64,000 bases of DNA from Nitrincola alkalilacustris (GTDB lineage: Bacteria > Pseudomonadota > Gammaproteobacteria > Pseudomonadales > Balneatricaceae). A model generated the notes under the pieces. It saw nothing but the letters and a program-made list of their open reading frames with translations. It was not told where the DNA came from and made no database searches. The stretch is taken from the NCBI RefSeq assembly GCF_008973755.1, contig NZ_WBOM01000003.1, forward strand, positions 186,001 to 250,000, written 5' to 3'. Each line of letters begins with the position of its first letter. Position 1 is the stretch's first letter. Position numbers and translations under genes: made by a program. Positions 25,490 to 34,336 of this stretch are shown here, one piece after another.

Positions 25490-26800
25490 TTACCCTTCGC
25501 TCTGCAGCCATTCATCCAGTGCAAACAGGTCTTCCGGGCTGAGGGTGCCGACCTGCTGCTTGAACTGGAACAGCGCCAGTATATGGTTGAAACGCGCTTC
25601 TGCGTACTCCAGCTGCGCTTCGAACAGGCGTTGCTCAGCGAGCAGTACATCCACCACGTTACGTGTGCCTACATTGAAGCCTTCTTCGGTTGCATTCAGA
25701 GCTGTCTGGCGGGACAGAATGCTCTGCTCACGTGCCTGAACACTCTGCACGCTGTTCTGCAGTGTGCGCAGCAGTGAGCGTATGGCTTCGGTGGCACCAC
25801 GCATTGCATCTTCTCGATTGAACATGGCAGCAAGCTGCTCCTGTTCAGCCTGACGTTGTGCTGAGCTGGTGAAGCCGCCTCGTGACAGTGGGACAGCCAG
25901 TGTCAGTGACAAACGGGTTTCGTCGTTCCATCCACGAGGAGTCTGCGCGCCACCATTGAGGCGTGTGTTTTCATGTTGTGCCTGCAGACTGACGGTCGGG
26001 TAGTGCTCGGCCTGCTTGCTGCGTGTATCACGTCTTGCGGCGTCAAAGGTCAGGTCACTCATACGTATAGACAGATTGCCGGTCAGTGCTTTTTCCAGCC
26101 AGGGCGCAGGATCTGCAGGCACCGGGGGCTCAATGGGATAGTCTTCACGTAGTGGTTGCACCTGGGTGAAAGTCTGCCCGCTCAGGCGTTGCAGTGACTC
26201 ATAACTGTTTTCGAGTGCGCTTTCTGCATCAATGCGTTGTACCACTGCGTTGTCGTAACTGGCCTGTGCGTCCTGTACATCGGTAATGGCAATCAGACCC
26301 ACTTCAAACTGGGCATTCACCTGATCCAGTCGGCGCTGAACAGCACGCTCCTGAGCGCGTGCGTTATCCAGACGGCTCATGGCTCTGAGTGAGTTCAGGT
26401 ATGCCTCGATACTGCGCAGAATCAGCTGCTGCTGAGCCAGGTCGAAGCGTACGGAGGCTTGTTCGGCCAGTACTTCTCCCCGTTTGTAGGTGTGCCAGTT
26501 CGCAGCGGAATAGAGTGGCTGCGAAAGCGAAAGGGAGTAGCCAAGGCTGTTGTCAACGTCACGCGTGTCCGAGTCGATCAGCGCAGTGCTGGCCTGAAAA
26601 TCGGCTCTTGGCAGTAGCGCAGATCGCGTCTGTGCGCCCACCTCTTGCCCAGCCATGAATGTGGCTTCAGCCGCTTTCAGTTGTGGGTCGTTAGCCAGTG
26701 CCATGCGATACAGGTCGGCCAGGGGACCAGCCTGAACCATGGAAGCAGACAGCGCCGTCAGCATCAGGGCCGGGATCAGAATTGATTTCACCGTTTTCAC
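25490..26800 (-). CDS. TolC-family outer membrane efflux protein
   Basis: 436 residues with a signal peptide (MKTVKSILIPALMLTALSASMVQA). The mature protein starts LADLYRMALANDPQLKAAEA and shows the two-fold repeated helical-barrel layout of TolC, with YSLSLSQPLYSAANWHTY and RLSLTLAVPLSRGGFTSSAQ as the paired beta-hairpins and LNATEEGFNVGTRNVVDVLLAEQ in the second repeat. It forms the outer-membrane duct for the RND pump encoded 17 bases upstream. As the last gene of the operon it gives a complete tripartite pump. Confidence 0.93.
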   Translation of the reverse strand: MKTVKSILIPALMLTALSASMVQAGPLADLYRMALANDPQLKAAEATFMAGQEVGAQTRSALLPRADFQASTALIDSDTRDVDNSLGYSLSLSQPLYSAANWHTYKRGEVLAEQASVRFDLAQQQLILRSIEAYLNSLRAMSRLDNARAQERAVQRRLDQVNAQFEVGLIAITDVQDAQASYDNAVVQRIDAESALENSYESLQRLSGQTFTQVQPLREDYPIEPPVPADPAPWLEKALTGNLSIRMSDLTFDAARRDTRSKQAEHYPTVSLQAQHENTRLNGGAQTPRGWNDETRLSLTLAVPLSRGGFTSSAQRQAEQEQLAAMFNREDAMRGATEAIRSLLRTLQNSVQSVQAREQSILSRQTALNATEEGFNVGTRNVVDVLLAEQRLFEAQLEYAEARFNHILALFQFKQQVGTLSPEDLFALDEWLQSEG

Positions 26801-26817
26801 AAGTTTAGTCCTTTCGT

Positions 26818-29800
26818 TTAGTGTTCGGGATTAACGGCACGATAGGTCCGTTTGCCAAAAATACTGTAGATGGTTGGTATGACAAACAGTGTCAGCAGTG
26901 TACCAAACAGCATGCCGCCGACAATAACCCAGCCAATCTGCTGTCGTGACTCGGCACCTGCACCGAAGGCCAGAGCCAGTGGCAGGGCGCCGAGAACGGT
27001 GGCACCGGTAGTCATCAGAATCGGTCGCAGACGCATGGAAGCCGCACGCAGAGTGGCATCGCGCAGCGATACGCCCTGATCCTGCAGCTGGTTCGCGAAT
27101 TCGACGATCAGAATACCATGTTTGGTGACCAGTCCGACAAGGGTTATCAGACCAATCTGGCTGTAAACGCTCAGACTGCCGCCGCTGTAATGCAGGGCTA
27201 CCAGTGCTCCTGCCAGTGCCGGAGGTACGGCCAGCATGATGATCAGCGGGTTGCGGAAGCTCTCAAACTGCGCAGCCAGCACCAGGAAGATAAAGATCAG
27301 AGCCAGCACGAAGGTCTGCTGCAGAGTGTTGCTGGACTCCATGAACTCACGGGACTGGCCGGCATAGTCATACAGGGCCTCGGGTGCAATCTCTTGCAGG
27401 TTGGTTTCCATGAACTCCAACGCCTCGCCCAGACTGTAGCCAGGTGCCAGCATCGACTGAATCTTGACCGCTTTCATTTTGTCGAAATGGTTAAGCTCAC
27501 GCGGTGCTACCGTCTCTTCAACCGTGATCAGGTTGCTGAGCTGGATCATCTCGCCCGTACTGCTGCGGACATAGAGATTGCTCAGGTCGGTCGGCGTCTG
27601 GCGCTGCTCGGGTGGTACCTGCAGGATGACGTCATACTGCTCATTACCCCGCTTGAAGCGTGTCATGTTGCGCCCGGCAATATAGGTTTCCAGGCTGCGG
27701 CCCACTTCCGCGACCGTCAGGCCAGCTTCTGCGACTTTGTCTCGCTGCAGGGTGATCATCAGCTCGGGTTTGTTCAGCTTCAGATCGTCATCCGGCTGCT
27801 GGAAGTTGGGATTCTCAGCCATGCGAGCCAGCATCGCATCGGTGATTTCACGCAGTTGGGTGTAATCACCAGTCGATTTGATGATGAACTCAACCGGGCG
27901 CGAAATCGGGCTCTGTCCCAGGGAGGGCAGGTTCATGGCAAAAGTCATGGTGCCCGGCACACCACCAAATAACTGAGGCGTCAGCTCTTCGACTATCGCC
28001 TGCTGCTTGCGGGTGCGGTCCTCCCAGTCCTGCAGGCGGATGAATACCAGTGAGTTGGTTTCACTGGGCACCCCTGTCACGCCGAAGTGATGGGTTCTCT
28101 CCGGTATTTGAGCGATGATGTTTTCCACCTGAGTGGCGTAGCGATTCAGATAATCGACAGATGAGCCGTCCGGCGCGATCGAGAAGGACATGATGGTACC
28201 TCTGTCTTCAATCGGCGCGAGCTCCTGGGGCAGCTTGCCATAAAAGTGAACAGCGCCGGCTGCACTGCCTATCAGCAACAGGATCATCAGCAGACGCGCA
28301 TTGAGCAGGCGGTTCATGATGCGATGGTAACCGTGGCTCAGCGAGTTCAGGAAGCGTTCGATCAGATTGAACATCCAGCTGTGCTTTTTCTCATGATGCA
28401 ATAGACGAGAGCAGAGCATGGGCGACAGCGACAGAGCAATGAAGGTTGATACCACCACCGCACCGGCAAGTGTCAGCGCAAACTCTGTGAAAAGGCGGCC
28501 CGTGCGGCCTGTCGAGAAGGCAACCGGTACGAATACCGCCACCAGTGTGGCAGTGGTCGCGATAACGGCAAAGCCTATCTCTCGACTGCCCTTGAAGGCG
28601 GCCTGAATAGGATGCAACCCTTCCTCTACATGGCGAAAGATGTTCTCCAGCATCACGATGGCATCATCCACCACCAGTCCGATCGCCAGCACCAGCGCCA
28701 ACAGGGTCAGGGTGTTGATCGAAAAATCCATCGCATACATCATCGCAAAAGCGCCGATCAACGACAGCGGAATGGTGATGACGGGTATCATCGTGGCGCG
28801 AAGGTTGCGCAAAAAGAAGAAGATCACCACCACTACCAGCAGGCCTGCGAGCATCAGTGTCTGGAAAACCGACTCGATCGAGCGCTCGATGAAGATGGAT
28901 GAATCATAGGCGACCTGTACCTTCATACCCTCTGGCAGTCCTGGCTGTATCGCTGCCAGCATGTCGCGAACGCCCTGTGAAACATCCAGAGGGTTAGCAG
29001 TGGATTGGCGTATGACCCCCAATGCAATGGCACTTTCGCCATTGAAACGCGCCAGTCGTCGAGCGCTTTCCGGTGCCAGCTCAACACTGGCAACATCATT
29101 CAGGCGGACAATATTGCCATTGTCACTGCGGATAATGATCTGCTCGAACTCTACAGGCTGGTTAAGGTCTGTCTGAGCAAGAATGGTGAATTCGCGCTCC
29201 TTGCTTTCAATGCGGCCTGCCGGGATCTCGATATTCTGCGTGCGCAGGGCATTTTCAATATCCTGCGGAATCACGCCGTAGGTAGCCATGCGCTCAGGGT
29301 CTAGCCAGACGCGCATGGAGTAACGGCGCTCTCCGGCTATCATGACACTGGCTACGCCGGCGACGGTCTGGAGTGGGTCCTGAATACGCACCTGTGCATA
29401 TTCGCTCAGCTCCATCGGATCATGTGCTTCTGACGAGAGTGCGATCCAGATGATCGGCTGGGCATCTGCTTCCGATTTGGCAATCACCGGCTCATCTACC
29501 TGATCCGGGAGGCGTCCACGGACACGTCCGACACGATCACGCACATCATTGGCTGCCGAATCCGGGTCGCGATCCAGATTGAAGTGAATGCTGATCTGGC
29601 TGCGTTCGGATCGGCTGATGGAGGTCATGTAATCGATGCCCTCTATCCCCGACAGCGAATCCTCCAGCACTTTTGTAACCTGGGATTCGATGATGGATGA
29701 GCTGGCTCCGGTATAGCGGGTATCCACCGTGACGACCGGCGTGTCTATCTTTGGATACTCCCTCACCGACAAGCGGTCATAGGAGATCAGACCCACCAGC

Positions 29801-29865
29801 AGCACCAGCAGGCTGATGACGATTGCCAGTACAGGACGCTTTATGCTGATTTCAGACAGTATCAT
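26818..29865 (-). CDS. RND efflux pump inner-membrane permease (HAE-1 type)
   Basis: 1015 residues. A proton-driven drug or solvent exporter of the AcrB/MexB superfamily. Seen: N-terminal MILSEISIKRPVLAIVISLL, two large periplasmic loops, and the proton-relay aspartates D400/D401 in LAIGLVVDDAIVMLENIF. The second membrane half carries LVGLVTKHGILIVEFAN, and the end has LRPILMTTGATVLGALPLALAFG. The substrate cannot be read from the sequence. Its ATG overlaps the adaptor stop (ATGA at 29862-29865), so translation is coupled. Confidence 0.95.
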   Translation of the reverse strand: MILSEISIKRPVLAIVISLLVLLVGLISYDRLSVREYPKIDTPVVTVDTRYTGASSSIIESQVTKVLEDSLSGIEGIDYMTSISRSERSQISIHFNLDRDPDSAANDVRDRVGRVRGRLPDQVDEPVIAKSEADAQPIIWIALSSEAHDPMELSEYAQVRIQDPLQTVAGVASVMIAGERRYSMRVWLDPERMATYGVIPQDIENALRTQNIEIPAGRIESKEREFTILAQTDLNQPVEFEQIIIRSDNGNIVRLNDVASVELAPESARRLARFNGESAIALGVIRQSTANPLDVSQGVRDMLAAIQPGLPEGMKVQVAYDSSIFIERSIESVFQTLMLAGLLVVVVIFFFLRNLRATMIPVITIPLSLIGAFAMMYAMDFSINTLTLLALVLAIGLVVDDAIVMLENIFRHVEEGLHPIQAAFKGSREIGFAVIATTATLVAVFVPVAFSTGRTGRLFTEFALTLAGAVVVSTFIALSLSPMLCSRLLHHEKKHSWMFNLIERFLNSLSHGYHRIMNRLLNARLLMILLLIGSAAGAVHFYGKLPQELAPIEDRGTIMSFSIAPDGSSVDYLNRYATQVENIIAQIPERTHHFGVTGVPSETNSLVFIRLQDWEDRTRKQQAIVEELTPQLFGGVPGTMTFAMNLPSLGQSPISRPVEFIIKSTGDYTQLREITDAMLARMAENPNFQQPDDDLKLNKPELMITLQRDKVAEAGLTVAEVGRSLETYIAGRNMTRFKRGNEQYDVILQVPPEQRQTPTDLSNLYVRSSTGEMIQLSNLITVEETVAPRELNHFDKMKAVKIQSMLAPGYSLGEALEFMETNLQEIAPEALYDYAGQSREFMESSNTLQQTFVLALIFIFLVLAAQFESFRNPLIIMLAVPPALAGALVALHYSGGSLSVYSQIGLITLVGLVTKHGILIVEFANQLQDQGVSLRDATLRAASMRLRPILMTTGATVLGALPLALAFGAGAESRQQIGWVIVGGMLFGTLLTLFVIPTIYSIFGKRTYRAVNPEH

Positions 29866-30908
29866 GTGTTGCTTCCCTCAGCAGCTGGCTGCGGGAAAAG
29901 GGGGGTAATCGGCATGCCGGGTCTGAGTTTGATATGGCCCGATGTGACGATGACATCACCAGCATCCAGGCCTGAAGCGATCTGTACTTTTCCGAACTGC
30001 CTTGTGCCGAGAGTAACCGGTATCAGGGATACCTGGTTCTCGTCGTTCATGCGCATCACGAAGAACTCCCTGTTTTGAGGAATGATCGCTTCCTCCGGGA
30101 TCATCAGTGCCTGATCGTCTTCACCGATCAGTATCTCTATTCTGGCAAACAGTCCTGGTCTGAGCAGCAGATCTGGGTTGGGAACACGGGCGCGAACACG
30201 CAGGTTGTGACTGCCGGAACTGGCGCTGGGTGCTATGGCGTAGATCTCGCCTTCAAAACGCTGTCCCGGGAGCGCATCCACCACGACAGCTATTGATTGA
30301 CCTGTGCGAACATCGGTCAGGTTGCGCTCAGGGATGGAAAAGTCCAGTTTCATCTCTTTGAAGTCGGTCAGTTCGACCAGATCCTGACCTGCATTGACAA
30401 AATCGCCGGGGCCGACCATGCGCAAGCCGGTCACACCGTCAAAAGGCGCACGGATGGTGGTTTTGGCCAGACGTGTTCTGGCCAGCTCAACCTCGGCTTC
30501 ATTGATGCGCAGTTGTGCCAGTCTGTTGTCGCGCTCATTTTCTGATCCGACATTTCGTTCCAGCAGATTGGCAGCACGCTCATACTCAATGCGGCTGAGG
30601 TTGGCGCGAGCCTGGGTCTGAGCCAGCTCTGCCTCATAGGCGGAAGCATCCAGCTGGACCAGTGCTTCGCCCGCTGAAATCGGCTGACCCTCATCAAACA
30701 GTATGCGATGAATGCGTCCGCTGATTTCAGGTCGAATGATTACCGACTCGTTGGCCCTGAGCGTACCGATCACCTGAATTGTATGCTGCAGACGAGTAGC
30801 CTCAATCTGAACCACCTCAGCCGGTAATCCTTGTGCAAAGCTGGTAACAGGCAGGGTCAGCAGCGCGAGCGCCATGAGTGTCAGGCGACTAATGTTGAAT
30901 CGTTTCAT
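29862..30908 (-). CDS. RND efflux periplasmic adaptor (membrane fusion protein)
   Basis: 348 residues from the ATG at 30908. A signal peptide (MKRFNISRLTLMALALLTLPVTSFA) is followed by the adaptor layout: lipoyl halves (VIIRPEISGRIHRILFDEGQ and TTIRAPFDGVTGLRMVGPGD) around a coiled hairpin, then beta-barrel and membrane-proximal domains. The absence of a lipobox makes it a soluble or signal-anchored adaptor. The ATG overlaps the TetR stop and the stop overlaps the permease start, so the three genes are translated as a chain. Confidence 0.93.
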   Translation of the reverse strand: MKRFNISRLTLMALALLTLPVTSFAQGLPAEVVQIEATRLQHTIQVIGTLRANESVIIRPEISGRIHRILFDEGQPISAGEALVQLDASAYEAELAQTQARANLSRIEYERAANLLERNVGSENERDNRLAQLRINEAEVELARTRLAKTTIRAPFDGVTGLRMVGPGDFVNAGQDLVELTDFKEMKLDFSIPERNLTDVRTGQSIAVVVDALPGQRFEGEIYAIAPSASSGSHNLRVRARVPNPDLLLRPGLFARIEILIGEDDQALMIPEEAIIPQNREFFVMRMNDENQVSLIPVTLGTRQFGKVQIASGLDAGDVIVTSGHIKLRPGMPITPLFPQPAAEGSNT

Positions 30909-31546
30909 GAGATCTGAATGTCCTTTGTCCCTTTGGATGCCGGTGGCAGTACATAATCCCACAATAGAGACAGTGACTGCTGCAAAGGCTGCGTGGTGTT
31001 TTCAACTTTCATTCTTAACAGAGCACCTTGCCAGTTATCCCAGATCAGGATGGCGAGAGTTTCTGCCGGCAGATCCTGGCGGACGCTGCCTTCAAGCTGA
31101 CAGATACGCATATCTTCGGCAATCAGCTCAATTACACGCTGAGTGGCACGACGAATGGCGTTTCTGAATCCCGACGATGCATTGCCTATCTCTCCTGAGA
31201 GGTGGGCAATCAGACAGCCAAGGTTTTCACTGGCTTGATCATGCTGCTCGATACTGAGCAATATGGCACGTCGGATCTTTTCCGCATGCGTTCCTTGCAG
31301 TTGTGCAAATTCCTGATTCCATCTATCAATTTCCAGAGCTTGATAGTGGGCGAGGATCTCGACAGCATACTCTTCCTTGCTGCTGAAGAAGTTGTAAAAG
31401 GAGCCTTTGGAAACCTGGCAGGCTTCCAGAATGGCACTGAGGCTGGTGCCATGATAGCCGTGCTGATGAAAGAGCTCTATACCCTTATCCAGCAGTTTTT
31501 CCCGGCTATGGGTCAGGGGTCTGCCCTTCGTCATGTTATAGACCAT
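30905..31546 (-). CDS. TetR-family repressor of the efflux operon
   Basis: 213 residues from the ATG at 31546 (a second ATG at 31534 would give MTKGRPLTH). The N-terminal helix-turn-helix reads LFHQHGYHGTSLSAILEACQVSKGSF-YNFF, typical of TetR. The C-terminal ligand domain includes GCLIAHLSGEIGN and a DNWQGALLRMKVE segment, as in the regulators of many RND pumps. It is the first gene of the operon, overlapping the adaptor by an ATGA. A perfect palindrome sits in its own promoter, so it should repress itself and the pump until a ligand binds. Confidence 0.92.
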   Translation of the reverse strand: MVYNMTKGRPLTHSREKLLDKGIELFHQHGYHGTSLSAILEACQVSKGSFYNFFSSKEEYAVEILAHYQALEIDRWNQEFAQLQGTHAEKIRRAILLSIEQHDQASENLGCLIAHLSGEIGNASSGFRNAIRRATQRVIELIAEDMRICQLEGSVRQDLPAETLAILIWDNWQGALLRMKVENTTQPLQQSLSLLWDYVLPPASKGTKDIQIS

Positions 31547-31565
31547 GCGTTCCAAAAAACGCAAT

Positions 31566-31592
31566 ATTATACCGACTGACTGGTCGGTTCAA
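31566..31592 (-). promoter_or_regulatory. promoter and TetR operator of the efflux operon
   Basis: Minus strand: -35 TTGAAC (31592-31587), 15-base spacer, -10 TATAAT (31571-31566). The perfect inverted repeat ACCGAC-N6-GTCGGT (31571-31588) fills the spacer and touches both elements. A repressor bound there would block RNA polymerase directly, as expected of TetR autoregulation. Confidence 0.78.
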
Positions 31593-31638
31593 TAATCGGG
31601 TGAAATTTTTACTGGCTTTTTGAGGGCGTTATTTCAAA

Positions 31639-32829
31639 TCATGAAAATGTCTGGTTGCTTTCGTTCATGCGCTGATCAGCCAGCAACATCAAAGCCTTAC
31701 TGCTGCCATGGGTTTCATGCAGCTGTGCCAGAGCGCTCACCGCGTTCAGTTGCGGAGACAGCTTTTGCAGCGCGTGCATGACCTTTTCCAGCCGTTTGGC
31801 AACGGGTGGGGCTTTGTCTGTGATAGGCATCAGCATGACAAACTCAGTGCCGCCAAAGAAAAACACCTGGTCCTTGCGTCGACAGATGTTGAGCAGCTCC
31901 TGTGCGAAGGTTTTCAGCAGTGCTTCAGACTGTGCTCTGGTGCTCTGCTGGTTACCGAGTGGCAGGTTTTTCAGGCTGATTAAAGCGATCAGGCAATCCT
32001 GTTTATCTTCGCGGTAATGTTCGGCCGCCTGTTGCAGCGCCAGATCAAAGCGTTGGCGCCCGGGCAGGCCGGTCAACATGTCGAGTGGCTCGCTGCAGAA
32101 CTCCTGTGCGCCGTTATTTTTCGGAGCGCTGGCAAGAAAGGCCGCGAGCAGATCCGCTGCGCATCCTATCAACTGCTTGGCAATATCGATTGATCCATGA
32201 AGTGGCGGGCCCCAGGCCGCAATGTGTCCGATCGCTTTCTGCGAGGGTAGATCTATGCGATGACCCAGCCAGGTGGTATCTGGCTGCCCAGCCAGGAGAT
32301 CATCAAGTGGAAACTGATCAGTGTTGGACTGCATGCGTGATGAGAGATAGTCACTTTCATAGAGTGCAAAGGCTGCACTGCTGGCCATAACCTGATGGCG
32401 AGGAGCCTGCAGAGAGCCACCCTGCCACAGTCCGAGCAGGTCGATCGACTTGGCCGATTTGCGTTTGGCAACGACACAACCCTGCCATCCTAACAGCGTG
32501 CCGAGAATGCGTGCGGCGCTATTGAAAGGATCGCCACCTGCCTGAAGTGCCGGCAGAAGCTGCAGCATCAGGGTGCGCTGCAAATTCGGATCCTGTTCCG
32601 GATAGCCGATGATGGCAGTGTGCTTTTTTGCTCTCAAGCGTTGCAGTTGCAGCGTGTCGAGTTGCAGCGACTGGGAGTTTTTATCCTCGATCCATTCCTG
32701 AATCTGATGTTTATGTCCAGCACTGAGCTGTACATAGGCTTCATTGGCACAGTTGCTTTTGCCAGGCGTCCGCAACAGGAAGGGAAGAGGCATATCGGCA
32801 AAAAGTCTGGATAGTGTCTTTCGCTTCAT
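31639..32829 (-). CDS. protein with GAF/PAS-like region and degenerate GGDEF domain
   Basis: 396 residues from the ATG at 32829 (an in-frame TTG at 32847 is possible). No membrane segment is seen. The N-terminal ~90 residues may be PAS-like; the middle (GDPFNSAARILGTLLGWQGCVVAKRK, later AIGHIAAWGPP) looks like a GAF sensor fold. The C-terminal domain starts DMLTGLPGRQRFDLAL. The signature reads GGTEF, losing the metal-binding residue, so it is probably not a cyclase. RRKD stands five residues before it, keeping the RxxD c-di-GMP inhibitory site. The layout recalls PelD, where a GAF plus dead GGDEF acts as a c-di-GMP receptor, but without PelD's membrane helices. Confidence 0.75.
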   Translation of the reverse strand: MKRKTLSRLFADMPLPFLLRTPGKSNCANEAYVQLSAGHKHQIQEWIEDKNSQSLQLDTLQLQRLRAKKHTAIIGYPEQDPNLQRTLMLQLLPALQAGGDPFNSAARILGTLLGWQGCVVAKRKSAKSIDLLGLWQGGSLQAPRHQVMASSAAFALYESDYLSSRMQSNTDQFPLDDLLAGQPDTTWLGHRIDLPSQKAIGHIAAWGPPLHGSIDIAKQLIGCAADLLAAFLASAPKNNGAQEFCSEPLDMLTGLPGRQRFDLALQQAAEHYREDKQDCLIALISLKNLPLGNQQSTRAQSEALLKTFAQELLNICRRKDQVFFFGGTEFVMLMPITDKAPPVAKRLEKVMHALQKLSPQLNAVSALAQLHETHGSSKALMLLADQRMNESNQTFS

Positions 32830-32879
32830 GCTCTGCTCGCTTTTCAAGTAGGGAATAGGGTGTTGCTGAGGATAGGGCT

Positions 32880-32912
32880 AAACAGTGCCGACACTGCAAA
32901 GGCAGGTCGGCA
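32880..32912 (-). terminator. hairpin terminator after aminotransferase
   Basis: TGCCGAC-A-CTGC (32886-32897) pairs with GCAG-GTCGGCA (32902-32912), one bulge, four-base loop. Minus-strand sequence after it is CTGTTTAG, only weakly T-rich. Confidence 0.6.
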
Positions 32913-32927
32913 ACTCTGAGGAGCTGT

Positions 32928-34109
32928 TCAGCCTGCCAGCGCGTTTTTGATGCGTGCCAGTGCGTCCTGCAGCATCTCCATGCTGGTCGCAAACGACAGG
33001 CGCAGGTTACCCGGTGCTCCGAAGGCGGAACCCGGCACCAGAGCCACGCCCGCTTCCAGCAGCAGGTATTCTGCCAGTGCGATATCATCAGCAAACTCGG
33101 GGCGCGAGTCGATCACCTTCTGGAAGCTCGGGAAGGCATAGAAGGTACCATCTGCAGGCAGACACTCCACTCCCTCTATCTCATTCAGTGCCGCAACCAC
33201 AAAATCATGGCGCTGCTTGAATGCACGGACCATCTCGGCCACACACTCCTGAGGACCATCCAGTGCAGCCTGAGCCGCGACCTGAGCGATGGAGTTGGGG
33301 TTGGAGGTGCTTTGCGACTGAACCTTCTTCATGGCACCGATCAGTTTGGCTGGCCCAGCGGCATAACCGATACGCCAACCGGTCATGGAGTAGGCTTTGG
33401 ATACACCATTGAGCACGATGGTCTGATCATAGAGCTCCGGGCAGGCATTCAGAATATTGCAGAAGGGCTGGCCGTCGAACAGGGTATGCTCATACATGTC
33501 ATCAGTGGCGATCAGCACATCAGGATACTGCTTCAGCACTTCACCCAGTGCCTTGAGTTCGTCCAGCGTGTAGGCGATACCGGATGGGTTGGACGGGCTG
33601 TTCAGCACCACCAGGCGCGTTTTTGGCGTGATCGCGCTCTGTAGCTGTTCAGGTGTGATCTTGAAGTGTTGATCCTGAGTGGTGGTCAGTATCACGGGCG
33701 TGCCGTCTGCAACCAGCACCATATCCGGATAAGAGACCCAGTAGGGTGCAGGGATGATCACTTCATCACCGGCATTGAGCAGCGCCAGCGAGAGGTTGAA
33801 GAAGCTCTGCTTGCCGCCACTGGATACCAGAATCTGATTCGGCGCATAGTCAAGGCCATTATCGCGCTTGAACTTGGCAATAATCGACTTCTTCAGTGCA
33901 GGTGTTCCATCCACGGCGGTATATTTGGTAATACCGTCATTGATCGCCTTGATTGCAGCATCCTTGATGTGCTGCGGCGTGTCGAAATCGGGTTCACCGG
34001 CACCCAGGCCGATAATATTCTTACCTTCAGCCTTGAGCTCGGCTGCACGATTGGTAACGGCCAGAGTAGGGGAAGGTTTGATGCTGTTTACACGGGTGGA
34101 AAGCTGCAC
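32928..34109 (-). CDS. aspartate/aromatic aminotransferase (class I, AspC type)
   Basis: 393 residues from a GTG at 34109, giving MQLSTRVNSIKPSPTLAVTN, the usual start of this family in pseudomonads. It transfers an amino group between aspartate and 2-oxoglutarate with pyridoxal phosphate. Seen: GLGAGEPDFDTP (34-45), N174 in NSPSNPSG, and the cofactor lysine K238 in NGVSKAYSMTGWRIGYAAG. The C-terminal substrate arginine is in LRLSFATS. The reading frame extends 37 codons further upstream but those residues look non-coding. It is divergent from uvrB, an order shared with pseudomonads. Confidence 0.92.
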   Translation of the reverse strand: MQLSTRVNSIKPSPTLAVTNRAAELKAEGKNIIGLGAGEPDFDTPQHIKDAAIKAINDGITKYTAVDGTPALKKSIIAKFKRDNGLDYAPNQILVSSGGKQSFFNLSLALLNAGDEVIIPAPYWVSYPDMVLVADGTPVILTTTQDQHFKITPEQLQSAITPKTRLVVLNSPSNPSGIAYTLDELKALGEVLKQYPDVLIATDDMYEHTLFDGQPFCNILNACPELYDQTIVLNGVSKAYSMTGWRIGYAAGPAKLIGAMKKVQSQSTSNPNSIAQVAAQAALDGPQECVAEMVRAFKQRHDFVVAALNEIEGVECLPADGTFYAFPSFQKVIDSRPEFADDIALAEYLLLEAGVALVPGSAFGAPGNLRLSFATSMEMLQDALARIKNALAG

Positions 34110-34336
34110 GTCCAAGCCTGAATCCTCATAAATTATCGGGTGCAATGGATCCGAAAGGATCATGCAGAGCATACAGGATTGATCTGCGACTCTGAATCCC
34201 CATAACCCCTTATACAGCAACTTTTTTACGCACTTTGCAGATGGATACGGGTCTGATCAGGTTAGGTTGTCAGTGCTATTTTGCGTATACTGGTTCGCTT
34301 GTTTTCGTTGAGTGATTTGAGTGAGAGGAGTTGCGC

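Noticed and set aside
34221..34336. LexA box expected upstream of uvrB
   Set aside because: No CTGT-N8-ACAG sequence is present in the intergenic region.
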